Source of the DNA: CAYUMU01 sp964445985
Lineage (GTDB): Bacteria > Planctomycetota > Planctomycetia > Pirellulales > S012-138
NCBI GenBank assembly: GCA_964445985.1
Contig: CAYUMU010000068.1
Coordinates: forward strand, 1-40,812
Length of the DNA: 40,812 bases
Reading direction: 5' to 3'
Below, piece by piece: positions 8,185 to 16,288 of this stretch. The notes beneath the pieces are model-generated. The model ran no database searches and had not been told where the DNA came from. It saw only the letters and a list, made by a program, of their open reading frames with translations. How positions within the stretch are numbered: position 1 is the stretch's first letter; each line of letters opens with the position of its first letter. The position numbers and the translations under genes were made by a program.

Positions 8185-9291
8185 ATGAAGCAATGCCGAC
8201 CTCGCCCAGCGATGATTGCCGCCCGGCATGGTTTATCGACTCGCCTGGTGAAAAAACGGGTGGTTGTTGTCGCGGCTAGTTTGGTGCTGGCCGTTTCTGC
8301 CTGGTGTTCTTCGTTGCGGGCAGACGACGCCAAGACTCCTACGCTCCGGGGGTTGCAAAAGTTTGAGTTTTCGCAACCTGAGATGGGAGTAAGTTTTAAG
8401 TTGTTATTGTACGCGGCCGATGAGGCCACCGCAAATAAAGCTGCCCAGGCGGCATTTGCCCGGCTCAAAGAGCTCAACGGCATCTTCAGCGATTACGACC
8501 CCCACAGCGAACTCTCACGGCTCTCGGCCACCGCGGGCAGCGGGAAAGGCGTGCCTGTCAGCGACCCCTTGTGGGACGTCCTCAGCCAATCGCAGGCTTG
8601 GAGCCAGGCCAGCGAGGGTGCTTTCGACATTACGGTGGGCCGCATTGTCAAGCTATGGCGCATTGCCCGCCGCGCCAAACGGATGCCGCCCGAAGATCAA
8701 CTGCGAGAGGCCTTGGCGACCGTTGGTTACGAGCGTTTGCAATTGGACTGCACCAGCCACACCGCCGTGCTGCAAACGGAGGGCACGCAGCTCGATTTGG
8801 GGGGGATTGCCAAAGGTTATGCCACCGACGCCGCGCTGCAGGTGCTGCGTGAGCACGGCTGCCCTAGGGCGTTGGTCGATGGGGGCGGAGATATTTCGCT
8901 GGGCGATCCGCCACCGGGCCGCGGCGGTTGGCGAATTGGCGTGGCCCCGCTCGACGCGGCCGCGGAACCGAGTCAATTTCTTACGCTGGCCAACTGCGCG
9001 GTGGCGACCTCGGGCGACGCCTTTCAGCATGTGACGTTGAACGGGGTCCGCTACTCGCACATTGTGAATCCCCAGACCGGCCTGGGACTTTCGAATATCA
9101 GCAGCGTGACGATCATTGCCCCCAGCGGGGCCACGGCCGACGCGCTGGCTAGTGCGGTGAGCCTGCTGGGGCCGGAGCGGGGACTGGCCTTGGTGGAAAA
9201 ACAGCAGGGCGTTTCCGCATTCATTGTTCGCCCCGAAGACGGCCGCGTGGTAACCTGTGCCAGCAAGGACTGGAAAGCCGACTCGAACTGA
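8185..9291 (+). CDS. apbE: FAD:protein FMN transferase, ApbE family
   Basis: Predicted Mg-dependent enzyme that cuts FAD and attaches FMN through a phosphoester to Thr/Ser of target proteins such as Rnf/Nqr subunits, on the outer face of the membrane. Visible motifs: an N-terminal hydrophobic signal or anchor near 24-40, EGAFDITVGRIVKLW near 144-158, DLGGIAKGYATD at 204-215, DGGGD at 232-236, SGDAFQ at 276-281, SHIVNPQTG at 291-299 and a TADALASA metal-site segment near 315-322. Length 368 is usual. The ATG at 8185 is chosen because it gives a short basic n-region before the hydrophobic stretch; the frame is open further upstream, but that would overlap the divergent gene. No Rnf/Nqr target gene is in this window. 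The NHL gene follows after 73 bases. Confidence 0.9.
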   Translation: MKQCRPRPAMIAARHGLSTRLVKKRVVVVAASLVLAVSAWCSSLRADDAKTPTLRGLQKFEFSQPEMGVSFKLLLYAADEATANKAAQAAFARLKELNGIFSDYDPHSELSRLSATAGSGKGVPVSDPLWDVLSQSQAWSQASEGAFDITVGRIVKLWRIARRAKRMPPEDQLREALATVGYERLQLDCTSHTAVLQTEGTQLDLGGIAKGYATDAALQVLREHGCPRALVDGGGDISLGDPPPGRGGWRIGVAPLDAAAEPSQFLTLANCAVATSGDAFQHVTLNGVRYSHIVNPQTGLGLSNISSVTIIAPSGATADALASAVSLLGPERGLALVEKQQGVSAFIVRPEDGRVVTCASKDWKADSN

Positions 9292-9364
9292 TGCGCGCGG
9301 CTCGCACGCTGGCCGCGGCTGCCGAAATATTGAATGCACCTTTGTATTACTGGAGATGAATGCC

Positions 9365-10480
9365 ATGGGTGATGCTCTGCGCCTGTTCCCGTTATCTTTA
9401 TCTTTGGCCGCCGGCCTGAGTTTGGCGTTCGCGATGGGGCCGGCCTCGGCCGCTGAGATTCGCACGGTGGCCGGAACGGGCAAAATTGCCGATGGCGGCG
9501 ACGCCGGGCCCGCGCTGGAAACCAACATTGGCAACCCTTTCGGCGTGGAAGAAGGCCCTGATGGCGCGATCTACATCACCGAGGTGAGCAACCACCGTGT
9601 CCGCAGGCTCGATCTCAAGTCAGGCCAGCTGACCACGGTGGCCGGCACCGGACGGAAGGGCTACTCGGGCGATGGCGGACCGGCCACGGCGGCCGAGCTG
9701 AATGAGCCCTACGAGGTGCGCTTCGATCAGGCCGGCAATATGTATTTTGTGGAAATGAAGAACGCCGTGATTCGCCGCGTGGATGCCAAGACGGGAATCA
9801 TTAGCACCATCGCCGGAACGGGCGAGGCCGGATACTCGGGCGATGGCGGCCCCGCCACCAAGGCCACGTTCCGGCAACCGCACAGCATTGCCTTGGATGG
9901 ACACGGCAGCATGTACATCGCCGATATTGGCAACCACCGCATCCGCCGGCTCGATCTCAACTCGGGCAAGGTGGAAACGATCGCCGGCACGGGCGAGAAG
10001 AAGCTGCCTGCCGCGGGCACGGCCGCTTTGGGTCAGGCGATTCTCGGCCCTCGCGCGCTGGCCATTGATGGCGACACCATGTGGATTGCCCTGCGCGAAG
10101 GCAACAGCATTTGGCGGTTGAATCTGGCCGACGGCATCATCCACCACGTGGCTGGCGGAAATGCCAAGGGCCTGAGCGGCGACGGCGGCCCCGCGGCGAA
10201 GGCGGGCTTCGGCGGCCCCAAGGGAATCGCGGTTGGACCCGACGGCAAGGTGGTAGTGGCCGATACCGAAAACCAGGCGATTCGCCGGATCGACCCCACC
10301 GCGGGCACCATCGAAACCATCGCCGGCGAAGGCCCTCAGGCGCGGGGCTACAACGGCGATAACCAACCGGCGACGAAAGCCCACATGGACCGCCCTCACG
10401 GCGTTTGCGTGGCCAAAGACGGGACGGTTTATATCGGCGACAGCGAGAACCACCGCGTGCGGGCAGTGAAGCCGAAGTAG
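9365..10480 (+). CDS. exported NHL-repeat six-bladed beta-propeller protein
   Basis: A signal peptide of about 28 residues (hydrophobic, ending ASAAE) precedes six tandem repeats of roughly 55-60 residues. Each repeat begins with a form of TVAGTG and carries GYSGDGGPAT and NHRIRRLD elements. The six repeat starts read TVAGTG, TVAGTG, TIAGTG, TIAGTG, HVAGGN and TIAGEG, giving one closed six-bladed propeller and little else. Blade 4 is the most divergent (KKLPAAG in place of GYSGDGG). Such proteins usually bind partners or ligands outside the cytoplasm; no catalytic residue can be named. The start is set by GGAG at 9352-9355, 9 bases before the ATG at 9365; an ATG at 9356 is too close to it. 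Confidence 0.88.
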   Translation: MGDALRLFPLSLSLAAGLSLAFAMGPASAAEIRTVAGTGKIADGGDAGPALETNIGNPFGVEEGPDGAIYITEVSNHRVRRLDLKSGQLTTVAGTGRKGYSGDGGPATAAELNEPYEVRFDQAGNMYFVEMKNAVIRRVDAKTGIISTIAGTGEAGYSGDGGPATKATFRQPHSIALDGHGSMYIADIGNHRIRRLDLNSGKVETIAGTGEKKLPAAGTAALGQAILGPRALAIDGDTMWIALREGNSIWRLNLADGIIHHVAGGNAKGLSGDGGPAAKAGFGGPKGIAVGPDGKVVVADTENQAIRRIDPTAGTIETIAGEGPQARGYNGDNQPATKAHMDRPHGVCVAKDGTVYIGDSENHRVRAVKPK

Positions 10481-10487
10481 ACCAGCC

Positions 10488-10508
10488 GGTCGCCGACCGC
10501 GGCCTGAT
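10488..10508. repeat. 21-base palindromic repeat, copy 1
   Basis: It lies just after the stop of the NHL gene. The palindromic core CGGTCGCCGACCG is followed by CGGCCTGAT. The same 21 bases occur inverted at 35778-35798, just after the stop of purK. Confidence 0.7.
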
Positions 10509-10594
10509 GAGCGGCACGCGGCAGCAAAGCCGCGCCGTCATGGGCCGTTTGACGCGGAAGCGAAACGCGGCGCGGCTGGGCAGGCGCCGTGTTT

Positions 10595-10622
10595 GCGAAG
10601 ACCCCCGCCGCGCTGTCTTCGC
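10595..10622. terminator. hairpin between convergent NHL and glycosyltransferase genes
   Basis: Perfect 8-base arms GCGAAGAC (10595-10602) and GTCTTCGC (10615-10622) with a 12-base loop, located between two genes that converge. It could end transcription from both sides, but no T-run follows on either strand. Confidence 0.35.
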
Positions 10623-10684
10623 GCCAATTCATCCGGCGATCTACTTCACCTTCCGGTTCGAGGGCGGACTTGGCAAGGCTTGCC

Positions 10685-12025
10685 CTACGCTTCCGACATC
10701 GCCCGCGCCGGCATCCCTCGTTGCTCATCCAGCACCCGGCTATACAAATTCACCGTCTGCTCCGCCATGGCGTCGGCGTTGTAGCGCTGGCGAATCGCGG
10801 CGTGCCCGCGGCGGCCGCAATGGTGAGCCAGGTCGGCGTCGAGCACAAACTTCTTCAGCGCCACGCACAGCGACTCGGTCTGCATCGGCTCGAATAACAG
10901 GCCCGCATCGGTGTCGTCGATCAGTTCCGGAAATGCCCCGTGGGCTGGCTGCACCACCGGCACGCCATTGGCCAGCGCCTCCAGCACGCTCAGGCCTTTG
11001 CTCTCGGGATAAACCGTCGGCACGCTCATCACGTCAAAACTCTGAATGATCTCGATCTTGCCGGCCCGATCAGGCTCGCCCAGGTATTCAAACCGCTCGG
11101 CCAGCCCTGCCGCTTGCAGCTTCTTTACCTGCTCGGCCAAGAACAGCCGATCCCCCTTGGAGCAATATCCGGCCGCGCGTAGCAGTAGCGGCGGCAGGTC
11201 CGTGTCTTGGCACATCTGAATGAACGCGTCGACCAGTAGGTGAAAACCCTTATCTTCACACATCCGGGCAAAGTAGCCAATCACCACCGGGTCGTCCGGC
11301 GACTTGTCCAGCCGCGCCCGAGGTTCTTCAGCATGGCCATCCAGCTGCAAACCGTGCGGAATCACATGCACCCGCTCGAGCGGCAGGTTCATATAGTCGA
11401 TCATGAAATCGGCGTAGTACTGATTCAGCGCCACATACGCCTGGGCATCGCCCGCATGCTGCCGCAGCAAATTGCGGGCACGGCTATAGTGCGGCTCAAT
11501 AATCCGTTCCAAGAACACGTCTTCGCCCGAAAGGCTGCACACCACGGGGCAGTTGAGCCGGTCGCGCATGGCGGGGGCCATGGCAATCAACATGGCGTTG
11601 GAAAGATGCACCAGGTCGGGGCGCACATCGGTTTCCAACCAACGCAAGAGTTTCTCGAGTTCTTTCTTCTGATGCCCATCCTGGCCCAATAGCATCGAAA
11701 CCGTCATGTCGCCCAGCCTGGTGGGGTCCACGGTGCCGCGCTGCTTGGAAAGGAACTTCATGAAGGGCCGCGTATCGAGCAGCCGGTCCAGGCTCCATGG
11801 CGTGTGCCGGAACACGGCCGACTTCTGCTGCAAGAACACGTTGATGCCGCCAAAGAACACGCGGTCTTGCGATACGCTGGCTTCGTCGGTCTTGAGCGGC
11901 GTGTAAGTGGGAATCAACAGCACGTCTTGGCCGGCGCGAATCAGCGAAGCCGCCAGGGTGTTGTCGTGCAGACACATTCCGCAGTACATGCCAGCGGCGC
12001 CGGAAGCGATATACGCAATCTTCAT
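10685..12025 (-). CDS. GT4-type glycosyltransferase
   Basis: A GT-B fold retaining glycosyltransferase, probably transferring a sugar from a nucleotide donor in the cytoplasm to an envelope or glycan precursor. The N-terminal domain opens with MKIAYIASGAAGMYCGMCLHDN, a glycine-rich loop with an added Cys pair. The C-terminal donor domain begins near VIGYFARMCEDKG (248-260) and holds the ESKGLSVLE motif (341-349; the two Glu of the E-x7-E signature) and GVPVVQP. Length 446 is normal. The ATG at 12025 begins directly with the first beta strand. The acceptor is not predictable and no polysaccharide cluster surrounds it. The 80-bp repeat lies 34 bases upstream of its start. Confidence 0.88.
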   Translation of the reverse strand: MKIAYIASGAAGMYCGMCLHDNTLAASLIRAGQDVLLIPTYTPLKTDEASVSQDRVFFGGINVFLQQKSAVFRHTPWSLDRLLDTRPFMKFLSKQRGTVDPTRLGDMTVSMLLGQDGHQKKELEKLLRWLETDVRPDLVHLSNAMLIAMAPAMRDRLNCPVVCSLSGEDVFLERIIEPHYSRARNLLRQHAGDAQAYVALNQYYADFMIDYMNLPLERVHVIPHGLQLDGHAEEPRARLDKSPDDPVVIGYFARMCEDKGFHLLVDAFIQMCQDTDLPPLLLRAAGYCSKGDRLFLAEQVKKLQAAGLAERFEYLGEPDRAGKIEIIQSFDVMSVPTVYPESKGLSVLEALANGVPVVQPAHGAFPELIDDTDAGLLFEPMQTESLCVALKKFVLDADLAHHCGRRGHAAIRQRYNADAMAEQTVNLYSRVLDEQRGMPARAMSEA

Positions 12026-12058
12026 GGCGAGCGTCGGATCGATTGGGTGGGTAGTAGT

Positions 12059-12137
12059 TTCTTGCTCGTTAACATCTCCGCAAGCCGCGGAGAACTTTAA
12101 TGCCTCAGCGTCCGATTGCGGTCGACCCGCGTTAGGT
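12059..12137. repeat. 80-bp dispersed repeat, copy 2
   Basis: It pairs with 81-160 (about 90 percent identical, same orientation). On the minus strand it contains the hairpin CTCCGC-GGCTT-GCGGAG. The last 13 codons of queG, including the stop, lie inside it, and the glycosyltransferase gene begins 34 bases further on. This copy therefore contributes protein sequence to QueG. Confidence 0.85.
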
Positions 12138-13407
12138 GGGAAGCGGCCGGAGACGGAGGGCAGCTTAATTCGGCCGACGGCGGTTCGGCGGCGTGGTTGT
12201 CTCCATTATGCTGATCCGCTTCGCCTTGGCCAACTTTATCTTGGCCGGCGACCGCCGCGCAGGCCAGGGCCGCGGCCAACTCGGCGCGAACTTGCGGGTC
12301 GGGTTCCGTTTGACGATGCCGCCGCAAAGCCTCCCAGGCTTCCGCCGTGGCATACTGCCCCAGCGCCCACGCGCAGGCCGCCCGAACCAGCGGTTCGCTA
12401 TCGGCCAAACCCCGGCAAAGCGAGGCAACTCCGTGGGCCGGGCGCGTATTCCCCAGCGCCAACGCCGCATTGCGCAAGATGCCCCGCCGTCGCGGACGCC
12501 ACAGTGGCGTGTCGCGAAAAAGTGCCCGAAAAGCTTCGTCATCCAGCGCCAACAGACCCGCCAAATCCACGGGGTTCATGCCCCCCTTGGGCGTGAAAGC
12601 CCCGCCTGGCCGCACCGGCGCCTTCCGATTCCAAGGGCATACCTCCTGGCAAATGTCGCAGCCCAAAATCCAGTCGCCCAGCCCCGTTCGCAACTCCACC
12701 GGCACCTGGTCACGAAGCTCGATCGTGAGATAGCTGATGCAGCGGCGGCTATCGAGCACATACGGTTCCACGAACGCATCCGTCGGACAAGCGTCCAAAC
12801 AGGCCGTGCACGTGCCGCAATGGCTGGCCACATGCGGATCGTCGTAAGCCAACTCCACATCGGTGAGCACGGCCGCCAAAAATAGCCAACTGCCCAGGCG
12901 TTTGTTCAAGATCAGCGTGTTCTTGCCCACCCAGCCCAGCCCGGCCAACTGGGCAAACTCGCGCTCCAACAGCGGGGCCGTATCGACCACGCCCCGCGCC
13001 GTGGCCCCCGGCACGGCCGCCCTGATCCAGTCGCACAGCGCATGCAGCCGAGGCCGCAGCACATCGTGGTAATCCACCCCCCAGGCGTAACGAGAAACCC
13101 GCCCCTGCCCCTGCCCCGGCTGCGTGGGTGGCTCCGTGCGATACGGGGCGGCCAACAGCAACAAACTCTTCGCCCCAGGCAGCACGTGCTCGGGATGCTG
13201 ATAGGCGTCGCGGCGGGTCTGCAGGTAGTCCATCTCGCCAGCGTAGCCCGCATCGAGCCAGGCATAGAAAGGATGCAAGCCGGTGGGCGTCACGGCAGGG
13301 CACGCGCCAGCCAACTCAAACCCCTGCCGGTCAGCCTCGGCTTTGAGACCTGAGGTGAGTTCAGAGAGTGCGCTGGCAGTGGGTGGCTGGGGTCTGGTTG
13401 TCGCCAT
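12097..13407 (-). CDS. queG: epoxyqueuosine reductase QueG
   Basis: Catalyses the last step of queuosine synthesis in tRNA, reducing epoxyqueuosine with cobalamin and two [4Fe-4S] clusters. Seen: the VVDTAPLLERE motif near 140-150 with the catalytic Asp142, GWVGKNT near 158-164, ferredoxin-type CGTCTACLDACP (197-208), CISYLTIE near 223-230 and GCDICQEVCPWN near 249-260. The C-terminus has HEAT-like repeats (ALGNTRPAHG, RAACAWALGQ), as in longer QueG forms. Both ends are odd. The start codon and first 13 codons overlap a stem-loop repeat (13381-13452), and the last 13 codons lie in the 80-bp repeat, adding a tail ending RVDRNRTLRH. No better start is visible before the conserved LKAEADRQGFELAG. 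Confidence 0.93.
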   Translation of the reverse strand: MATTRPQPPTASALSELTSGLKAEADRQGFELAGACPAVTPTGLHPFYAWLDAGYAGEMDYLQTRRDAYQHPEHVLPGAKSLLLLAAPYRTEPPTQPGQGQGRVSRYAWGVDYHDVLRPRLHALCDWIRAAVPGATARGVVDTAPLLEREFAQLAGLGWVGKNTLILNKRLGSWLFLAAVLTDVELAYDDPHVASHCGTCTACLDACPTDAFVEPYVLDSRRCISYLTIELRDQVPVELRTGLGDWILGCDICQEVCPWNRKAPVRPGGAFTPKGGMNPVDLAGLLALDDEAFRALFRDTPLWRPRRRGILRNAALALGNTRPAHGVASLCRGLADSEPLVRAACAWALGQYATAEAWEALRRHRQTEPDPQVRAELAAALACAAVAGQDKVGQGEADQHNGDNHAAEPPSAELSCPPSPAASHLTRVDRNRTLRH

Positions 13408-13452
13408 GAGATATCAAATTTTTTCAAGACGCCGCCGACAACCAGCCCCCAG
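13381..13452 (-). repeat. stem-loop repeat family S, copy 1
   Basis: Read on the minus strand: left arm CTGGGGGCTGGTTGTCG (13452-13436), a 32-base loop, right arm CGACAACCAGACCCCAG (13403-13387), then CCACCC. The 17-base arms pair with one G.A mismatch at position 7. The loop holds the queG start codon. Copies 3 (13630-13704) and 4 (16289-16360) have the same layout with different stem sequence. Confidence 0.85.
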
Positions 13453-13512
13453 GCAAATCGCTATGCTCCCAGTCTACCCGCCAAAGCAACCGCCGCTCAA
13501 ACCCAAACGGAC

Positions 13513-13587
13513 GGGTGGCTTCTGGTTGTGGCCAACAGAGCTTGCTCTCGGCCACATCGCAGCCCACGACTTGCCCCCAGAAGGATC
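13513..13587 (-). repeat. stem-loop repeat family S, copy 2 (degenerate)
   Basis: Read on the minus strand it starts GATCCTTCTGGGGGCAAGT, almost the same as the left flank of copy 4 (GATTCTTCTGGGGGCAAGT), and ends AGCCACCC. The right arm has lost its TTGACCCC part, so the outer stem no longer closes. An inner hairpin is present instead (TGTGGCC against GGCCACA, with AGAGC against GCTCT inside). Confidence 0.6.
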
Positions 13588-13629
13588 TTGGCCCAATGGG
13601 CTGGAACCTAAGATTCAGGCTCAAGCTCT

Positions 13630-13704
13630 CTGGGGGGGCAGGCTGTCATCCAGGCCCTCAGAAAATACAGAACGCTATTGCTGACAGCCTGACCCCAGCC
13701 ACCC
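13630..13704 (+). repeat. stem-loop repeat family S, copy 3
   Basis: The left arm is CTG plus a run of G, then CAGGCTGTCA (13630-13648), with two more G than the other copies. Next come a 33-base loop and the right arm TGACAGCCTGACCCCAG (13682-13698), followed by CCACCC. The same G.A mismatch is kept. It lies 6 bases past the stop of folB, in a 303-base gap (13408-13710) that holds copies 1 to 3 and nothing else recognisable. Confidence 0.85.
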
Positions 13705-13710
13705 ATCTTA

Positions 13711-14094
13711 CTAAGTTTCTTTGCTCGCTCGGTCGCGTTCAATCGTTACGCCCACGCTCTCGGCAAACCGCAGGGCGTCGGGTTTTTCGACTTGGACAAT
13801 GGTTCGCTTGACCCGTTCGTCTTCCAGGCAAAGCTCGGCAATCTTGGCCGCCAGGCGTTCCACCAAAAAGTATTCGGTGCTTTCGGCCAGGGCGATGACT
13901 TGCTTGGCCACGCTGCGGTAGTTGACGGTGTCGTCGATGGAGTCGCTGACGGCGGCGGGGCGGGTGTCGGCGAAGAGGGTGAGGTGGATCACCACGTTCT
14001 GGCGGTTCACGCGCTCGTCGTCGTTGATGCCGAGGATGGCGCGGACGACCAGCCCTCGGATTTCGATTTTGTCGCAGTTGGCTGGGTGGCTCAT
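13711..14094 (-). CDS. folB: dihydroneopterin aldolase FolB
   Basis: Cleaves 7,8-dihydroneopterin to 6-hydroxymethyl-dihydropterin and glycolaldehyde in folate synthesis; a cytoplasmic octamer in known cases. Seen: the opening strand KIEIRGLVVRAILGINDDER, with the ILGINDDER segment typical of the family; VNYRSVAKQVIALAE; FLVERLAAKIAE; and VEKPDALRFAESVGV, where the Lys matches the catalytic lysine. Length 127 is normal. The ATG at 14094 is preferred over an in-frame ATG at 14145, because the shorter form begins eight residues before the first conserved strand. It follows an SDR gene of pteridine-reductase type after 52 bases on the same strand, so the two may form a pterin operon. Confidence 0.92.
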   Translation of the reverse strand: MSHPANCDKIEIRGLVVRAILGINDDERVNRQNVVIHLTLFADTRPAAVSDSIDDTVNYRSVAKQVIALAESTEYFLVERLAAKIAELCLEDERVKRTIVQVEKPDALRFAESVGVTIERDRASKET

Positions 14095-14146
14095 GGCGAG
14101 AGGGCGGGTTCCTTGGGGGCGAGGACGGGACGGGTTGCCGTACATC

Positions 14147-14881
14147 TTACAGGTGTTCGCCTCCGGTGAGGTAGAGGACTTCGCCGGTGACGAAGCGACT
14201 GCCGAGCAGGTACAGGGCGGCCTGGCAGACTTCCTGGGGATTGCCGGTTCGCTTTAAGGGGATTTGCGTGGCGAGGCGGTCGAAGTAAGCCTGATCGGCG
14301 GCGGGCGGCGGCAGGATGGCGCCGGGGGCGATGGCGTTGACCTGGATTTGCGGGGCCAGGGCGTGGGCCAGGCCGAGCGTGAGGGTGGTCAGCGCGCTTT
14401 TGGTGAGGGTGTAGACGAGCTTTTCAGCCCGAGGGCGTAGCACGCGCCAATCGACGATGTTGAGGATCTGGCCGGAGGTTTCTTTCGGCAGGGCGTTGGC
14501 GAATGCCTGGCACAGGAAGAACGGGGCTTTGAGGTTGATGGCGAAGTGGGCGTCCCAGGTGGCTTCGTCGGCGTCGAGGGCGCCGCCGGCTTCGAAGATG
14601 GCCGCGCTGTTGATGAGAATGGTGGGTGGGCCGAAGTTTTCGATGGTGCGTTCCAGCAAGTGTTCGGCGGCGGCGACGGGTTCGCGGAGACTGGCCTGGA
14701 CGGGGAGGGCCTGGCGTCCCAGCTGGCGGATTTCGGCGGCCGTTTCTTGGGCGGCTTCGAGCGAGGAGCCAAAGTGAACCACCACGTTGGACCCGGCTTG
14801 GGCCAGGGCCAGGGCCAACGCCCTGCCGAGTCGCACGCCGGCGCCGGTGACAATGGCTGTTTGTCCGGTGAGATTGGTCAT
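14147..14881 (-). CDS. SDR oxidoreductase of the pteridine reductase (PTR1/FolM) type
   Basis: Probably an NADPH-dependent reductase of dihydro- or oxidised pterins or folates. The cofactor motif reads TGAGVRLG (12-19), the TGxxxRxG form that marks PTR1/FolM rather than the usual TGxxxGxG. The catalytic Ser of ordinary SDRs is replaced by Asp144 (NIVDW), with Tyr157 and Lys161 following at +13 and +17, the same spacing as the Asp-Tyr-Lys triad of PTR1. The NSAA motif is at 91-94. Length 244 is typical. The ATG at 14881 opens MTNLTGQTAIVTGAG; the frame is open upstream but the added residues look random. The neighbour folB supports a pterin role. An ordinary 3-oxoacyl reductase role is less likely because of the Asp. 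Confidence 0.85.
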   Translation of the reverse strand: MTNLTGQTAIVTGAGVRLGRALALALAQAGSNVVVHFGSSLEAAQETAAEIRQLGRQALPVQASLREPVAAAEHLLERTIENFGPPTILINSAAIFEAGGALDADEATWDAHFAINLKAPFFLCQAFANALPKETSGQILNIVDWRVLRPRAEKLVYTLTKSALTTLTLGLAHALAPQIQVNAIAPGAILPPPAADQAYFDRLATQIPLKRTGNPQEVCQAALYLLGSRFVTGEVLYLTGGEHL

Positions 14882-15192
14882 GGGGATGTTGCGTGAGAGG
14901 GCTGCGGCGGCGGAAGTCGAGGCCGGCGGATTTGCTTTTAATTGAGGAACATTGGCGGCGAATGGCAAGTGGTGGATGGGGGGAACGAGGTGTTTGCCGC
15001 CGTGAAGGTTTGCCGTCGCACCCCTCGACAGGGTCTGGCCGCTGCTTCATATTCGGGGAGAGTTGCCGCCGAGGCTCTGCCGACATTTGTCGATTGGAGA
15101 GCGGAAGCCTGGCTGCCAACTTCGCGTCTGTGCTCCCAACGGCGTTCCCCCCTCGCTCCGTCGAATCCCAGCCACACCAGGAGATAGCGGCC
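14882..15192. promoter_or_regulatory. divergent intergenic region between the SDR gene and icd
   Basis: A 311-base gap between genes that face away from each other, so it must carry both promoters. A 12-base palindrome CGACATTTGTCG lies at 15081-15092. A good ribosome site AGGAG (15179-15183) stands 9 bases before the icd start. No promoter can be named with confidence. Confidence 0.4.
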
Positions 15193-16218
15193 ATGAAGCA
15201 CGACGTTGTATTGATCCCCGGAGACGGCATTGGACCCGAGGTGACTCGGGCGGTGGAAAAAATCTTTGCGGCGGCCCAGGTGGATATTCGCTGGCACGAG
15301 CACCAGGCAGGCCTGGCCGCATTGGAGCAGAGCAACGACGTGCTGCCCGACGACACGATCGAAGCGATTCAGCGGTATCACGTGGCGCTCAAGGGGCCAT
15401 GCACCACGCCGGTGGGCGGGGGCTTTACTTCGGTGAACGTGGGCTTGCGGAAACGGCTGAATTTGTATGCGGCCGTGCGGCCGGTGCTGAGCTTGCCGGG
15501 CGTGAACACGCGGTTTGAGAATGTCGACCTGATCGTGATTCGCGAGAACACCGAAGGCTTGTACAGCGGGGTGGAGAACCAGGTGACCGAAGGGGTGGTG
15601 ATGAGCATGAAGGTGGCCACCGAGGCGGCCTGCAGCCGGATTGCCCGCTGGGCGTTTCGGTTTGCCACGCAGCGGCGGCGGAAGAAGATCACCTGCTTCC
15701 ACAAGGCCAACATCATGAAGATTACCGACGGCCTGTTCTTGCGGTGCGCGCGGCAGATTCATGAGTATGACTATCCGAACATCGACTATCAGGAATTGAT
15801 TGTGGATGCCGGCTGCATGAAGCTGGTGCAAGATCCATCGCAGTTCGACGTGCTGCTGCTGGAGAACTTGTATGGCGACGTGGTGAGCGATTTGTGCGCC
15901 GGCCTGGTGGGCGGCTTGGGGGTGGTGCCTGGCGCGAATATTGGCGACGATCGAGCCGTGTTCGAGGCCGTGCATGGTTCGGCCCCCGATATCGCCGGCA
16001 AAGGGGTCGCCAACCCGCTGGCCTTGCTGATGTCGGGCGTGATGATGCTGGACTACCTGGCGGATACCAAGAGCGATCGTTCGTGCCGCGAGGCGGCCCA
16101 GCGGATTTCGACAGCGTACCGGCAAGCTTTGGTCGAAGGGCAAACCACGCGGGATTTGGGCGGAAGTTTGGGGACGGAGGAGTTTGCCCAGGCGGTGATG
16201 GAGCGGTTGCCGAGGTAG
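15193..16218 (+). CDS. NAD-type isocitrate/isopropylmalate dehydrogenase family protein, probably isocitrate dehydrogenase
   Basis: Predicted to oxidise and decarboxylate isocitrate to 2-oxoglutarate in the TCA cycle. Seen: GDGIGPEV near 10-17, TSVNVGLRKRLNLYAAVRP near residues 79-97 (substrate-binding Ser and Arg residues), RENTEGLYSGVEN near 117-129 (the isocitrate-type reading, where isopropylmalate enzymes usually have RELTGG), KANIMKITDG near 174-183 and GSAPDIAGKGVANP near 262-275. Length 341 fits the short NAD-dependent homologue of the mitochondrial enzyme rather than the 400-residue NADP enzyme. The start is fixed by AGGAG 9 bases upstream. Homoisocitrate or tartrate dehydrogenase relatives cannot be fully ruled out. 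Confidence 0.85.
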   Translation: MKHDVVLIPGDGIGPEVTRAVEKIFAAAQVDIRWHEHQAGLAALEQSNDVLPDDTIEAIQRYHVALKGPCTTPVGGGFTSVNVGLRKRLNLYAAVRPVLSLPGVNTRFENVDLIVIRENTEGLYSGVENQVTEGVVMSMKVATEAACSRIARWAFRFATQRRRKKITCFHKANIMKITDGLFLRCARQIHEYDYPNIDYQELIVDAGCMKLVQDPSQFDVLLLENLYGDVVSDLCAGLVGGLGVVPGANIGDDRAVFEAVHGSAPDIAGKGVANPLALLMSGVMMLDYLADTKSDRSCREAAQRISTAYRQALVEGQTTRDLGGSLGTEEFAQAVMERLPR

Positions 16219-16288
16219 AGGCTGGTTGCTGGGGGCTGGTAGTTGGTTGGCTTGGGACAGTGATTCGAGCCGGTTTGGCCGGATTCTT

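Noticed and set aside
9470..10470. Regularly spaced near-repeats that might suggest a repeat array
   Set aside because: They are in-frame protein repeats (NHL blades of about 55-60 codons), not a CRISPR array.
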